DNA of 64,000 bases from Polynucleobacter sp. Tro8-14-1 (GTDB taxonomy: Bacteria; Pseudomonadota; Gammaproteobacteria; Burkholderiales; Burkholderiaceae), in assembly GCF_018881655.1 (NCBI RefSeq), contig NZ_JACVPX010000001.1, forward strand, positions 372,001-436,000, in the 5' to 3' direction. Numbering within the stretch: the stretch's first letter is position 1; every line of letters begins with the position of its first letter. The position numbers and the translations under genes are program-made. This document shows, in pieces, positions 1 through 9,870 of this stretch. Under the pieces are notes generated by a model, which saw nothing but the letters and a program-made list of their open reading frames with translations, searched no databases and was not told where the DNA came from.

Positions 1-504
1 GGTACTACATCAGTTACTCCGGCGCCTGGTTACAACTTTAGGGTGGCGATGAAACCTACCCTTCAGCAAACCATGTTGACTGGCGCGGCTACATATAACC
101 TTGTAAACAATAAAGACGCTAATGTTGATGGTTTGTTGGGAGTACGTTGGATTAGTATGACCGCCACGTTGAACCTCGCGCTTGACGGAACAAATTATTC
201 ATTGAGCGACTCAAAGACTGTAAGTACCGTTGATCCGATTATTGGCTTTAAAGGGCGCTATCGCATCGCAGATTCCACTTGGTACATTCCTTTTTATGCT
301 GATATCGGCAGCGGAGGTGGAACTACTAATGTTACTTGGCAGGCAATGGCAGGCGTCGGCAAGACTATTGAAAAATGGGTTGATGTCTCCTTGGTTTATC
401 GCGGCCTCTACTATGACATGAGCAGCTCAAAGACAAACGGTGCAGGTTTACTACAAAAGACGACCTTTCAAGGCCCACAATTATCAGCAACATTTCACTT
501 CTAA
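1..504 (+). CDS. Outer membrane protein, 3' part of a gene truncated by the window start
   Basis: Frame is open from base 1 through the listed ORF (43..504); alternating beta-strand pattern ending in aromatic ...QLSATFHF, typical of an OMP C-terminus. Confidence 0.7.
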   Translation, partial: GTTSVTPAPGYNFRVAMKPTLQQTMLTGAATYNLVNNKDANVDGLLGVRWISMTATLNLALDGTNYSLSDSKTVSTVDPIIGFKGRYRIADSTWYIPFYADIGSGGGTTNVTWQAMAGVGKTIEKWVDVSLVYRGLYYDMSSSKTNGAGLLQKTTFQGPQLSATFHF

Positions 505-528
505 TCCTCAATTCATTAGAAATAAAAC

Positions 529-1410
529 ATGAACCTCACTCTAAAAATAACAGCTACCTTAGCGGCAGTAGGTGTTTTTGCATCCCCAACTTTTGCCCAA
601 GAAATTCCTGCCCGTGCGGGTATGGTTGCTGCTGAGAAATCAGGTGCTGTAACTGTTTCTGCCAAGCCGGCCGTGGACAGCGTTGACATTGCTAAGAAAT
701 TAGCAAATCCAATCGCCAATATGATTTCAGTGCCGCTGCAATACCAATTTAGCCGCGGTGTGGGCCTAAATCAGGGCGGCTCCGAGCAAACTTTATTATT
801 TCAGCCAGTCATGCCATTCAATTTAGGCGGCGGTGACACATTCATCGTTCGCCCTATTGTTGCGGGTGTTAGAGAAACTAGTGTGCAAACTGCGCCTGGC
901 CAATCATTTTCTGGATACGGTATTGCTAGCGTAACTCTTGAGTCTTTTTATGCACCCAATACCAACTCCTCTTGGATTTGGGGTATTGGCCCGTATGCGC
1001 AATCACCATCCGGTAATAGCGGTAAGTTTGGCTCACAACAAACTGGTGCCGGCGTGACTGCTGTTGTCCTGAATCGCGAAGGTCCATGGACTTATGGCTT
1101 GCTTGGTTACCAATCCTGGAACGTAGGCGGCAATCCAACTTTTGGCACACAAAATAATTTGTATGGATAGCCTTTTGTTGCTTACACCGATAAACAGGCT
1201 TGGACATATACAGCCAATATGGAAGCGCAATATAACTACGATACGCATCGCACATCAAACCCTCTATATGTAGGCGTTTCCAAATTGGTGGTGATTGATG
1301 GCGTGCCTTTCTCCTTTGGTGCTGGTCCTATGTATTACGTCAGCAATACACCCGGTGGGCCATCTGGTTGGGGTGCGCGTGCTACGGCCACACTAGTTGT
1401 TCTTAAGTAA
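529..1410 (+). pseudogene. Outer membrane / transporter-like beta-barrel protein interrupted by in-frame TAG at 1168-1170
   Basis: ORFs 529..1170 and 1219..1410 are in the same frame; reading through the TAG gives ...NNLYG*PFVAYTDKQAWTYTANMEAQYNYDTHRTSNPLYVGVSKLVV..., a continuous barrel-like sequence; signal peptide at N-terminus. Confidence 0.75.
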
Positions 1411-1453
1411 TTTGCTGCAGAGTTTCCCACTTATAAAAGATAGGAAGTTAATC

Positions 1454-2563
1454 ATGAAAAAACGGATGTTTAATAAATTACTAGCCACTTCGGTTTCAGT
1501 TACCTTGGCATTTGCTCCATTGGTGAGTGAAGCCTGTACTAGCTTCTTGCTCAAAGGTAGTGATGGTGGCTATGTTTATGGCCGCACAATGGAATTCGGT
1601 TTGCCTTTGAATTCTCAGTTAACGACTATTCCAAGAGCTTATGCCCATCAGGGAATTGGTGTTGATGGTAAATATGGTTCAGGCCTGAATTGGAATTCTA
1701 AGTATGCTGTAGTCGGAATGAACGCACTTGGCTTGCCTGAGCTTGTCGACGGCATGAACGAAAAGGGCCTCATTGGAGGCGTACTTAACTTCCCTAATAG
1801 CGCTGCTTACCCAGCAGTAACTCAAGCTGAGTCATCCAGTAGCATCAATTCAGTTCAGGTGCTCACTTACGTGCTGACAAATTTTGCTACTGTTGATGAG
1901 GTGAAGGCTGGTCTACCAAAGATTAAAGTCAATGGCGCGAAGTTGGCTGTTTATGGGAATCAGACACCACCAGTGCACTATACATTGCACGATGCCAATG
2001 GTAAAAGTATCGTAGTTGAGTACTCCAAAAATGGACTATCTATCATTGACAACCCAACGACTGTATTGACAAATGACCCTCCGTTTCAAGATCACCTCAA
2101 TAGCATTGGAAACTATGCCAATCTCTCTAAGGTAGAGAAGCCACCACTAGTCATTAATGGAGCCACTTACGCAGCACCGAGTTCTGGCAATGGATTGCAT
2201 GGCCTTCCTGGAGATTTCTTGAGCCCAAGCCGTTTTATTCGCGCACTATTTTTATCAAACTCAGTGCCAACAAACTTTACCAACGCCCAAATGGACGGTG
2301 CTGCTTGGCACATTCTAGGAAGCTTTGATATTCCTCCTGGATCAGTGACCTTGCCAGCTAGTAATCCTTATGGTGGCGGCACTGGCGGTTATGAGGTAAC
2401 TGAATGGAGCATTGTGGCCAACAATAAAACTATGGTTTACAACGTCAAGATGTTTGAAAACAATAATACGTATGCATTTGATTTGAAAAAAATGGATGTG
2501 AATGCTAAGGAAATGAAGTACGTTAAATTAGCTCAGCCAAAAATTGTAGTCCCGGTTAATTAA
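1454..2563 (+). CDS. Secreted linear amide C-N hydrolase, choloylglycine hydrolase / penicillin V acylase family
   Basis: Signal peptide followed by ...SEACTSFLLKGSDGGYVYGRTMEF, with candidate N-terminal nucleophile Cys; RBS AGGAAG before ATG at 1454 (ORF track starts earlier at 1397). Confidence 0.82.
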   Translation: MKKRMFNKLLATSVSVTLAFAPLVSEACTSFLLKGSDGGYVYGRTMEFGLPLNSQLTTIPRAYAHQGIGVDGKYGSGLNWNSKYAVVGMNALGLPELVDGMNEKGLIGGVLNFPNSAAYPAVTQAESSSSINSVQVLTYVLTNFATVDEVKAGLPKIKVNGAKLAVYGNQTPPVHYTLHDANGKSIVVEYSKNGLSIIDNPTTVLTNDPPFQDHLNSIGNYANLSKVEKPPLVINGATYAAPSSGNGLHGLPGDFLSPSRFIRALFLSNSVPTNFTNAQMDGAAWHILGSFDIPPGSVTLPASNPYGGGTGGYEVTEWSIVANNKTMVYNVKMFENNNTYAFDLKKMDVNAKEMKYVKLAQPKIVVPVN

Positions 2564-2593
2564 TGGATTTAAATTCGGCTATCTGATATTAAT

Positions 2594-2622
2594 AAGAGGC
2601 TCGCTTGTCGAGCTTCTTTTTT
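2594..2622 (+). terminator. Putative rho-independent terminator
   Basis: GAGGCTCG-CTTGT-CGAGCTTCTTTTTT. Confidence 0.6.
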
Positions 2623-2691
2623 AATTAGATTGATGATTGCAATTGAAGTATGGTTAGCATTCTATAAATGAAGGTTTGATAGAGGCCCCCA

Positions 2692-4485
2692 GTGAACCTA
2701 AAGTCTAAAATTATTTATGCCGTTGTATTAGGTCTTTTCTCAAGCCTAGCTTCAGCGGTTCAGTTGCTTGATCCGCCATCAACACCTAGGGTCACTAATA
2801 TCACTGTGTTTGTGGCTAAAAAAATTGTCACGATGGATCCGGCGATTCCGAATGCAACGGCTGTTGCTGTTGCGGATGGGCGTATTTTGTCTGTAGGCTC
2901 TTTGGAAGACATGAAGCCTTGGACAAGCAAGTACCCAACGCAGATTAATAAAGATTTTGCTAATAAAGTCATGTACCCGGGATTCATTGAGCCACATGCG
3001 CACCCTTTGTTGGGCGGTATTTTGTTCAACAAACCATTACTGACACCATCGCCTATGCCAAATCCATGGGGGCCAGCATTTCCTGGGGTTGCTAACTTAC
3101 AGTCAGCAATGACACAGCTCAAAAAATACTCTGATGACATCAAGGATCCGAACAAGACACTATTGGCTTGGGGCTTTGACGTAGTGGCTATGGGGAAGAT
3201 GCCTGATCGTCAGCTCTTAGATCAAGCTTCGAGCACTAGACCCATTGTTGTATGGGATGCTTCGGGCCACGATATGTACGTCAATAGTGCTTTTATCAAG
3301 TTCTATGGCATCACGCCTGAGAAGGTGAAGAATGTGAAGGGCGTAGGTATTGATAAGGATGGTCAATTAAATGGCCAGTTCTTAGAAATCCCTGCGGTAA
3401 CTTATATTTTGGGCATTGCTGGAAAAGATGTTCTCAATCCAAGTGAAATTCCGACTGACTATTTGTATATGAGTGATCTTATGCAGCAGGGCGGGATCAC
3501 TACCTCTGGCGATTTGGCATTTGGTACCTTGAACATCGATATGGAGCTAAAGATTGCTAAAGCTTTTAGTCAATCTTCAGCAGGCGCTTTACGAATTGTT
3601 CCGGTCGTTTACGCGGAGCCTTTTATTCAGAAGTATGGTGATAAGGCGATTGCAGAAGCACAGGCTCTACAACAGCAAGACAACGACCGTTTGATATTCC
3701 AGGGCGTCAAGTTCTATAGTGATGGCGGTTACTTGCCAGAAACCATGCGGATGGAGCACCCAGGCTATACCGATGGAAGTCTAGGCTCATCAAACTACAA
3801 GTCTGCACAAGACTTTGCTGCTGCCATGAAGCCATGGTGGGATGCGGGTTATCACATTCACATTCATAGTAATGGCGATATTGGCAATCAAAATTCTATT
3901 AACGCTTTGCAATTAATGATTGATGCCAAGCCACGCTTTGATCATCGTTACACGATTAACCATTTCGGCATTCCCTCGACTGCAATGGTGATGAAGATTA
4001 AGGCTCTTGGTGCTGTAGTCAGTGCCAATATTTCTTATATTTCCGAGCGCGCTAAATTGGAATACCCAGCTTTAGGTATGGATCGCGTATCTTATGCAAC
4101 TCGACTTGGTACTCTTGTTCGCAACGGCATTGTCACTTCTATTCATTCAGATGCGCCTGTGTCTGCGCCTGTGCCCTTAAAAGAGGCGTGGACTGCAGTG
4201 ACTCGTAAGGATGTGTACAACGATGGCAAGGTGTGGGGTCCGGCTGAGGCGGTAACTGCCTCTGATGCGATGAAGATGATTACCATTAATGCTGCTTACA
4301 CATTGGGAGTAGAGGATAAGGTAGGAAGTATTGAAGCCGGTAAGTTCGCAGACTTTGCGGTCTTAGATGCGGACCCACAAACTGTTCCCGCAATCAAAAT
4401 TAAAGATATTGGAGTGTATGCGACAGTTTTGGGCGGAAAAGTTATTCCGGTGTCGGAAACCAAGAAACCCAGACCCTTAGAGTAA
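2692..4485 (+). CDS. Amidohydrolase family protein (YtcJ-like)
   Basis: Signal peptide; metal-binding FIEPHAHP and HIHSNGD motifs; C-terminal GSIEAGKFADFAVLDADP typical of amidohydrolases; alternative start GTG at 2692. Confidence 0.85.
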   Translation: MNLKSKIIYAVVLGLFSSLASAVQLLDPPSTPRVTNITVFVAKKIVTMDPAIPNATAVAVADGRILSVGSLEDMKPWTSKYPTQINKDFANKVMYPGFIEPHAHPLLGGILFNKPLLTPSPMPNPWGPAFPGVANLQSAMTQLKKYSDDIKDPNKTLLAWGFDVVAMGKMPDRQLLDQASSTRPIVVWDASGHDMYVNSAFIKFYGITPEKVKNVKGVGIDKDGQLNGQFLEIPAVTYILGIAGKDVLNPSEIPTDYLYMSDLMQQGGITTSGDLAFGTLNIDMELKIAKAFSQSSAGALRIVPVVYAEPFIQKYGDKAIAEAQALQQQDNDRLIFQGVKFYSDGGYLPETMRMEHPGYTDGSLGSSNYKSAQDFAAAMKPWWDAGYHIHIHSNGDIGNQNSINALQLMIDAKPRFDHRYTINHFGIPSTAMVMKIKALGAVVSANISYISERAKLEYPALGMDRVSYATRLGTLVRNGIVTSIHSDAPVSAPVPLKEAWTAVTRKDVYNDGKVWGPAEAVTASDAMKMITINAAYTLGVEDKVGSIEAGKFADFAVLDADPQTVPAIKIKDIGVYATVLGGKVIPVSETKKPRPLE

Positions 4486-4532
4486 TACTCTCAATTGAGG
4501 CTGACTATTTAAACCCTATCAATCACCTAAAT

Positions 4533-5183
4533 ATGACCAATACACATAAATCTTTTTTGAAATGCCTTACCTTAACTTTGCTGTCAGCAGCCTTTCTAGC
4601 TGGCTGCCAATCCACTGGTCAAGATGGCAAGCCACTCACTACTGCAGAGATCATTCAAAAGCGTGACGCTACGTTAAAGATGTCAAAGACAGGTCTTGAT
4701 GCATTGATCAAGCAAAAACCAGATATTCAAAAAGAAATTGATCAGGCGGCTGGCTATGCAGTCTTTACGACTACCAATGTCAATATTGTTTTGCTGGTAG
4801 TAGCCCGTGGCGAGGGTGTCCTGTTTGATAAGCGTCGCAAAGAACCTGTTTTTATGCAAGCGCTCAAAACAGGTGAAGGTTTGGGGGCTGGCTATCAAGA
4901 TCAATATCAAGTGGCGATCTTTAAGACCCCGGGCGCTATCGATCAGTTTTTGTTGACCTCGATTGATGGTCGTCGTGGTGGCATCGATGTAGATGCAAAT
5001 TTTTCTGCTGGTTCGGGCGGTACGATTCGCTCCTTTAATCCTGAAATTACCTTCTATACAGTGGGGCTCTCGGGATACGATTTACAGGCCAACTATGGCG
5101 GCACGCTCTATTTGGTAGATCAACAGCTTAATAGTGCTGAGACTCTGAACAGTCTTCCAAAGAAGAAGTCCGACTCAAAGTAA
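4533..5183 (+). CDS. SYLF (Ysc84-like) domain lipoprotein
   Basis: Lipobox LAGC; AAGYAVFTT...GEGLGAGYQDQYQVAIFKT typical of SYLF domain proteins. Confidence 0.75.
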   Translation: MTNTHKSFLKCLTLTLLSAAFLAGCQSTGQDGKPLTTAEIIQKRDATLKMSKTGLDALIKQKPDIQKEIDQAAGYAVFTTTNVNIVLLVVARGEGVLFDKRRKEPVFMQALKTGEGLGAGYQDQYQVAIFKTPGAIDQFLLTSIDGRRGGIDVDANFSAGSGGTIRSFNPEITFYTVGLSGYDLQANYGGTLYLVDQQLNSAETLNSLPKKKSDSK

Positions 5184-5217
5184 GAAATAGAGTGTATTGA
5201 TCTCTGGATGCTGATGG

Positions 5218-5249
5218 AGCCCCAGCTGGTAATAGCTGGGGCTTTTCTT
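5218..5249 (+). terminator. Rho-independent terminator
   Basis: AGCCCCAGCT-GGTAAT-AGCTGGGGCTTTTCTTTT. Confidence 0.85.
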
Positions 5250-5345
5250 TTGCCTGTATCTGGTAGATCTACTGGTTTTTCTCTATAGAAACCCGCCTGA
5301 ACCAGAGTAGATTGGTATCTGGGATTACCCATCTGAAAGGTTGAT

Positions 5346-5897
5346 ATGAGCAAGAAATCACTTGATATGAATGCAATGCCAGGACAACAAAGAGCTATTG
5401 ATGCGACCAAGGCAGCTGGGCGCGTGGCGATTGAAAGTGCTCAGGCAATCGCACAGATTAATCAGCAGGCGACACAGGAATTAGCCGGCATGATTCAGAA
5501 GAGGGTAGCTGAGCTAATGAAAACTCAGAACCCTCGATCTGCATTTGAATTTGTTCATGCCGAAGTGCTGCAGGATGCTGCCAAAGAGATCTCCCAATAT
5601 CACAACCAATTACTTCAGGTGCTTAAAAGCGGTAATCAAGAGCTCGCCGATATTGCTGAAACCATGATTCAAGAATCTAAGGCAGATTTAATTCACTTTG
5701 TAAATGATGCAACGGACAATGCGCCTCTTGGTAGCGAGGCTTATGTCTCTGTATTCAAAACCTCATTTAACAACGCATTGCAAAATTTTGAATTGATTCG
5801 TGCCGCAATGGCAGACTCATTTACGAATTTTGAGAAGAGCGTTGAGAATGTCAGTAATCTCGCTAGCCCAAAAAGCGCCTCAAAAAAGAAGAGCTAA
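5346..5897 (+). CDS. Phasin family protein
   Basis: Helical, low-complexity protein with phasin-type sequence (ESAQAIAQINQQATQELAGMIQKRV). Confidence 0.75.
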   Translation: MSKKSLDMNAMPGQQRAIDATKAAGRVAIESAQAIAQINQQATQELAGMIQKRVAELMKTQNPRSAFEFVHAEVLQDAAKEISQYHNQLLQVLKSGNQELADIAETMIQESKADLIHFVNDATDNAPLGSEAYVSVFKTSFNNALQNFELIRAAMADSFTNFEKSVENVSNLASPKSASKKKS

Positions 5898-5901
5898 AGA
5901 T

Positions 5902-6801
5902 TTAATATTGCCTCTGAAATTGCAGGGCGGTCTTAATGGTCTGAAAGTGAATATCCACTGTAGGTGTCATTTCCTTTCCGTAACCGCCCGCCATTGAAAA
6001 CGCGATGGGGAGCTGCCTATCCAAGGCATACTGAAATACCTTCTCATCCCGCAAGCGCATTCCTGCTGTACTGACATTCAGCCTTCCTAGGCGATCACCT
6101 TCATGGGGGTCTGCACCAGCTAAAAAAATGAGGCAGTCTGCCTTGAAGCGTGAATCCAGTTGATCTAGGGATTGGCTCAGGGCATGTAAATAGGCGGCAT
6201 CATCGCAACCGTCCTCTAGGCCCAAATCAAGATCGCTCTCTTCTTTTTTAAATGGAAAGTTATTTTTCCCGTGAATCGAGAGGGTGAAAATAGAATCATC
6301 ATTTTGCAGTATCGATGCAGTGCCATTTCCTTGGTGCACATCCAAATCAATCACTGCAACTTTGAGGGATGGGCTGATCTCTTTTTGTAAAGCGCGTGCT
6401 GCAATAGCGGAATCATTAAAGACACAAAATCCACTACCGGCATCTCGATATGCATGATGGGTGCCACCCGCAAGATTGGCGGCAATGCCTTCTCGTAAAG
6501 CAGTTTTGGCTGCCGCAACAGTGGCGCCTGCTGAGCGACGTGAACGTTCCACCATCTGCTTGCTCCACGGAAATCCAATCTCTCTTTGTTCTTGTGGAGA
6601 AAGCTTTCCTTCAATGACTTTGATGAGATAGCTTGGATCGTGAGCATACAGAATTTGAGTGTCAGTAGCAGGGGGTGCCTCTACCAGTTCGATATCGATC
6701 AGACTACTTACTAGATCACGTAAGCGCGAATACTTTTCCATTGGGAAGCGATGACCCTCTGGAAGTGGCAATACAAAATGGTCGGTATAAAACGCTTTCA
6801 C
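5902..6801 (-). CDS. Histone deacetylase / acetoin utilization-like family protein
   Basis: AGGTHHAYRDAGSGFCVFNDSAIAA, VIDLDVHQGNGTA and LAGADPHEGDRLGRL motifs. Confidence 0.88.
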   Translation of the reverse strand: MKAFYTDHFVLPLPEGHRFPMEKYSRLRDLVSSLIDIELVEAPPATDTQILYAHDPSYLIKVIEGKLSPQEQREIGFPWSKQMVERSRRSAGATVAAAKTALREGIAANLAGGTHHAYRDAGSGFCVFNDSAIAARALQKEISPSLKVAVIDLDVHQGNGTASILQNDDSIFTLSIHGKNNFPFKKEESDLDLGLEDGCDDAAYLHALSQSLDQLDSRFKADCLIFLAGADPHEGDRLGRLNVSTAGMRLRDEKVFQYALDRQLPIAFSMAGGYGKEMTPTVDIHFQTIKTALQFQRQY

Positions 6802-6805
6802 GCTT

Positions 6806-7180
6806 TTATATTTCCCTTGAATATTCTTTCAGAATATTCAAGGGCACAGTCTCTAGGGCTTTGATGTGAGTGCTTTCCAGTTTGATAGAGGGCGCGCATT
6901 GGGCATTGAATGCCTCCACCCAACGATTGATGCATAGGCACCATTGGTCACCAGCCACTAACCCTGGAAATTGATATTCTGGTCTTGGGGTGATGAGGTC
7001 ATTTCCTTTTTGCAGGCTAAATTGCAAAAATTCATTTGTCACAATCGCACAAATTAAGTGACTGCCCACATCCTCTTCATTGGTTTTGCAGCAGCCATCC
7101 CTAAAAAACCCTGTTAGGGGGTCGAAAGAGCAGGGAATGAGGGGTTGACCAAAAACATTTAGCGCAACTTCTTTTTGCAT
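6806..7180 (-). CDS. DUF2237 family protein
   Basis: NVFGQPLIPCSFDPLTGFFRDGCCKTNEEDVGSHLICA...FPGLVAGDQWCLC signature. Confidence 0.85.
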   Translation of the reverse strand: MQKEVALNVFGQPLIPCSFDPLTGFFRDGCCKTNEEDVGSHLICAIVTNEFLQFSLQKGNDLITPRPEYQFPGLVAGDQWCLCINRWVEAFNAQCAPSIKLESTHIKALETVPLNILKEYSREI

Positions 7181-7241
7181 AGCAACCTTAAAAATATCCG
7201 TGTCAGCCAGTTTATTGAATAAGCCGTAAACTTGCTGAACA

Positions 7242-7652
7242 ATGACTCAATTAGAAAAGCTCACCTTGTTTTACGATGGCGCTTGCCCGTTGTGCCAGGC
7301 GGAGATTCTCTTTTTATCGGGACGCAATCAAGACAATCTATTGGGCTTTGTCGACATTAACTCAGAACAGTATGACCCTCAAAAGGTGGGGGTCTCCTGT
7401 GAGGCTGCATTGGCGGCGATGTATGGTCAGTTTGCTAGCGGCAAATTGATCCAAGGCGTCTCAGTTTTTCCTGAGGCCTATCGTCGTGCAAATCTGCCGC
7501 GCATGGCCTGGTTCTTTTCAAGAAAGCCACTTCAGCCATTCTTGAAATTGGCTTATCTCTTTTTTGCCAAGAATCGGCATGTGATATCTAATCTCTTTGG
7601 GCCTGTAGCTTTACGATTGGTGAAGGCCCGCTCAAGATCTGTACAGCAATGA
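7242..7652 (+). CDS. Thiol-disulfide oxidoreductase DCC family (DUF393)
   Basis: YDGACPLCQAEI motif near N-terminus. Confidence 0.85.
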   Translation: MTQLEKLTLFYDGACPLCQAEILFLSGRNQDNLLGFVDINSEQYDPQKVGVSCEAALAAMYGQFASGKLIQGVSVFPEAYRRANLPRMAWFFSRKPLQPFLKLAYLFFAKNRHVISNLFGPVALRLVKARSRSVQQ

Positions 7653-8197
7653 AGAAAATTCATCTTCTTCTCATCGCCACTTTACTGAGTTTCTTGGTGC
7701 CGACCAGCTTTGCGCGCGATCCTTTGGAGGTGCCTGCATATTTAAGTACTGCAAAACTGCAAGGAAGCGGTCGACTGACTTGGTGGGGCCTGCATATTTA
7801 CGATGCTTCCTTTTATAGGGTGGGCTCACTATCCTCATCTGAGTTTGCATTGGATATGCGCTATCAAAAATCCTTCTCCGGTAAATCGATTGCTAATCGG
7901 AGCGCAGAGGAAATGAAGCGCACTGGCGTACCTGATGAACAAGCCGCCCTTTGGGGTAAGGAGTTGGCGTCATTCTTGCCGAATGTCGAGTCGGGGCAAA
8001 CTTTGACAGCTGTCTACTCCCCCAAGCAAGGAACCGTTTTTTATCATGATGGTAAGCAAATCGCACAAATACCTGGGGCAGAGTTTTCAAGGGCATTTTT
8101 TGGAATTTGGTTAGATCCTAAAACAAGCGCCCCTAAACTGAGAGCAGAACTATTGGGACAAACCTGTCCACCACCACTTTTTAATGAGGCTTGTTAA
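7649..8197 (+). CDS. Chalcone isomerase-like family protein
   Basis: Signal peptide; LQGSGRLTWWGLHIYDASFY and LDMRYQKSF patterns; ATGA overlap with upstream gene. Confidence 0.75.
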   Translation: MKKIHLLLIATLLSFLVPTSFARDPLEVPAYLSTAKLQGSGRLTWWGLHIYDASFYRVGSLSSSEFALDMRYQKSFSGKSIANRSAEEMKRTGVPDEQAALWGKELASFLPNVESGQTLTAVYSPKQGTVFYHDGKQIAQIPGAEFSRAFFGIWLDPKTSAPKLRAELLGQTCPPPLFNEAC

Positions 8198-8200
8198 GTT

Positions 8201-8749
8201 ATGAAATCCTTTTTTACACGCCTTGCATTCACAATATTTTGTGGAGCGCTTTTAGTTTCATGCTCTTCACCTCAGGTTTCTCAATATGCGGCTGAGAAAC
8301 CAGCTCTAGACCTGAGTGAGTACTTTTCTGGAACGATTGATGCCTATGGCATCTTTACTGATCGTAACGGTGAAGTGAAAAAGCGCTTTACTGTGCTGAT
8401 CAAAGCAAGTTGGACAGTAGTGGAAGGTAAAAAAGTCGGCACCTTGGATGAACGTTTTGAATACTCTGACGGCACAAAGCAAACACGCATCTGGACTCTA
8501 ACTGAGCAATCTCCGGGTAACTATATTGGTAGGGCTGATGATGTAGTGGGTGATGCACAAGGTCAGCTCGCCGGAAATGCGCTTAACTGGACCTACACCC
8601 TTGCTTTACCGGTAGATGGCACCATTTATAACGTGCAATTTAATGATTGGATGTACTTAGTTACCCCCAAGGTAATGCTCAATAAGGCCAAGATGAGCAA
8701 GTTTGGGATTGATTTGGGTGAGGTGACTTTGAGCTTCTATAAGCGCTAA
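8201..8749 (+). CDS. DUF3833-like lipoprotein
   Basis: Lipobox LVSC; DAYGIFTDRNGEVKKRFTVLIKASW...LDERFEYSDGTKQTRIWTL signature. Confidence 0.75.
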   Translation: MKSFFTRLAFTIFCGALLVSCSSPQVSQYAAEKPALDLSEYFSGTIDAYGIFTDRNGEVKKRFTVLIKASWTVVEGKKVGTLDERFEYSDGTKQTRIWTLTEQSPGNYIGRADDVVGDAQGQLAGNALNWTYTLALPVDGTIYNVQFNDWMYLVTPKVMLNKAKMSKFGIDLGEVTLSFYKR

Positions 8750-8819
8750 GCAAAAGCGCCCGATTTGTGTCACACTTTCTTGGAAGTCGCCTTTGGGCGC
8801 CTCATCCAAGGAGATCTAC

Positions 8820-9353
8820 ATGAACAAGAAATTCAAGCAAATTTCGATTGCTTTATCCGCTGTGGGAATGTTGTCATTAGTGGCCTGCCAATCAATGGAG
8901 CAAGGTACTGGGCAAAAAGCCAGCGCAAATTTAGATTCAAGATCAGGCTCTCAGGCTAAGGGTGAGGTTATGTTTACCTGGCAAGGAGATGATGTTCTCA
9001 TCAATGGTAAGTTTTCTGGATTAAAGCCAAACTCAGAACAAGGTTTTCATGTTCATGAAAAAGGCGATTGCTCTGCTCCGGATGCAACCAGCGCAGGTGG
9101 TCACTTCAATCCTGAAACAAAATCTCATGGCATGCCAAATAGCGGCATGAATCATGCAGGAGATCTGCCCAACATTAAGTCCGATGCCAATGGCAACGCA
9201 ACTTACACTGCTAAGTTACATGGATTTGCTGTAAATACAGGTCCAACTGGAATTGTTGGTCGCTCTGTGGTTGTGCACAGAGACCCGGATGATTACAAAT
9301 CTCAGCCTGCAGGAAATTCTGGCCCACGTATTGCATGTGGCTTGATTAAGTAA
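8820..9353 (+). CDS. sodC: Superoxide dismutase [Cu-Zn], probable lipoprotein
   Basis: GFHVHEKGDCSAPDATSAGGHFNP, HAGDLPNI, GRSVVVHRDPDDY; lipobox LVAC; RBS AAGGAG before ATG at 8820. Confidence 0.9.
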   Translation: MNKKFKQISIALSAVGMLSLVACQSMEQGTGQKASANLDSRSGSQAKGEVMFTWQGDDVLINGKFSGLKPNSEQGFHVHEKGDCSAPDATSAGGHFNPETKSHGMPNSGMNHAGDLPNIKSDANGNATYTAKLHGFAVNTGPTGIVGRSVVVHRDPDDYKSQPAGNSGPRIACGLIK

Positions 9354-9392
9354 TCACATCTATTTATTAAATTAGTACATACAGGGCATTTC

Positions 9393-9836
9393 ATGAGAAT
9401 CGAAGATACCGATCCAGCGCGACATGCAGGGATTGAATATCCAATGGAGGTGGGTGCTCCTGTGTTTGCACCCATCAAAGTGACTGAGGAAAAAGATAAG
9501 GCTGTTAACGTAGCTCGCCAAAATGCCAAGCTTGAGTACGATCGCATTATGGAGCAGGCTGAAGTCTTAATGAAGCAGGCTAAAGCATTACAAGCAAGAC
9601 TAGATGCTACAGAGATGGTGCATAGCGCTAAATTTGGCTTTAATCCTATTCATGGAAAAATTTACCATCTGTACTATGACGGTAGAAATAACACTAATGT
9701 ATTGATTCAAAACGGTCCGAAAGAATGGAGTTGTGGAATTCCAGACGGTTGGACTTATTCGATGGCAGTAAAGAAGTTAGGTGACAGTACTTGGGCGGTA
9801 ATTGAAGAGGACTCTGTTGGCGCCCTTACTGTATGA
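9393..9836 (+). CDS. DUF2452 domain-containing protein
   Basis: GFNPIHGKIYHLYY...LIQNGPKEW signature. Confidence 0.7.
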   Translation: MRIEDTDPARHAGIEYPMEVGAPVFAPIKVTEEKDKAVNVARQNAKLEYDRIMEQAEVLMKQAKALQARLDATEMVHSAKFGFNPIHGKIYHLYYDGRNNTNVLIQNGPKEWSCGIPDGWTYSMAVKKLGDSTWAVIEEDSVGALTV

Positions 9837-9870
9837 TGTTTTTCTCTATAAAAAAATAATTAGGTGACCT

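Noticed and set aside
926-1258. Minus-strand 110-aa ORF across the TAG in the OMP gene
   Set aside because: Considered as an alternative gene explaining the stop, but it has no recognisable domain and the sense frame is far more protein-like
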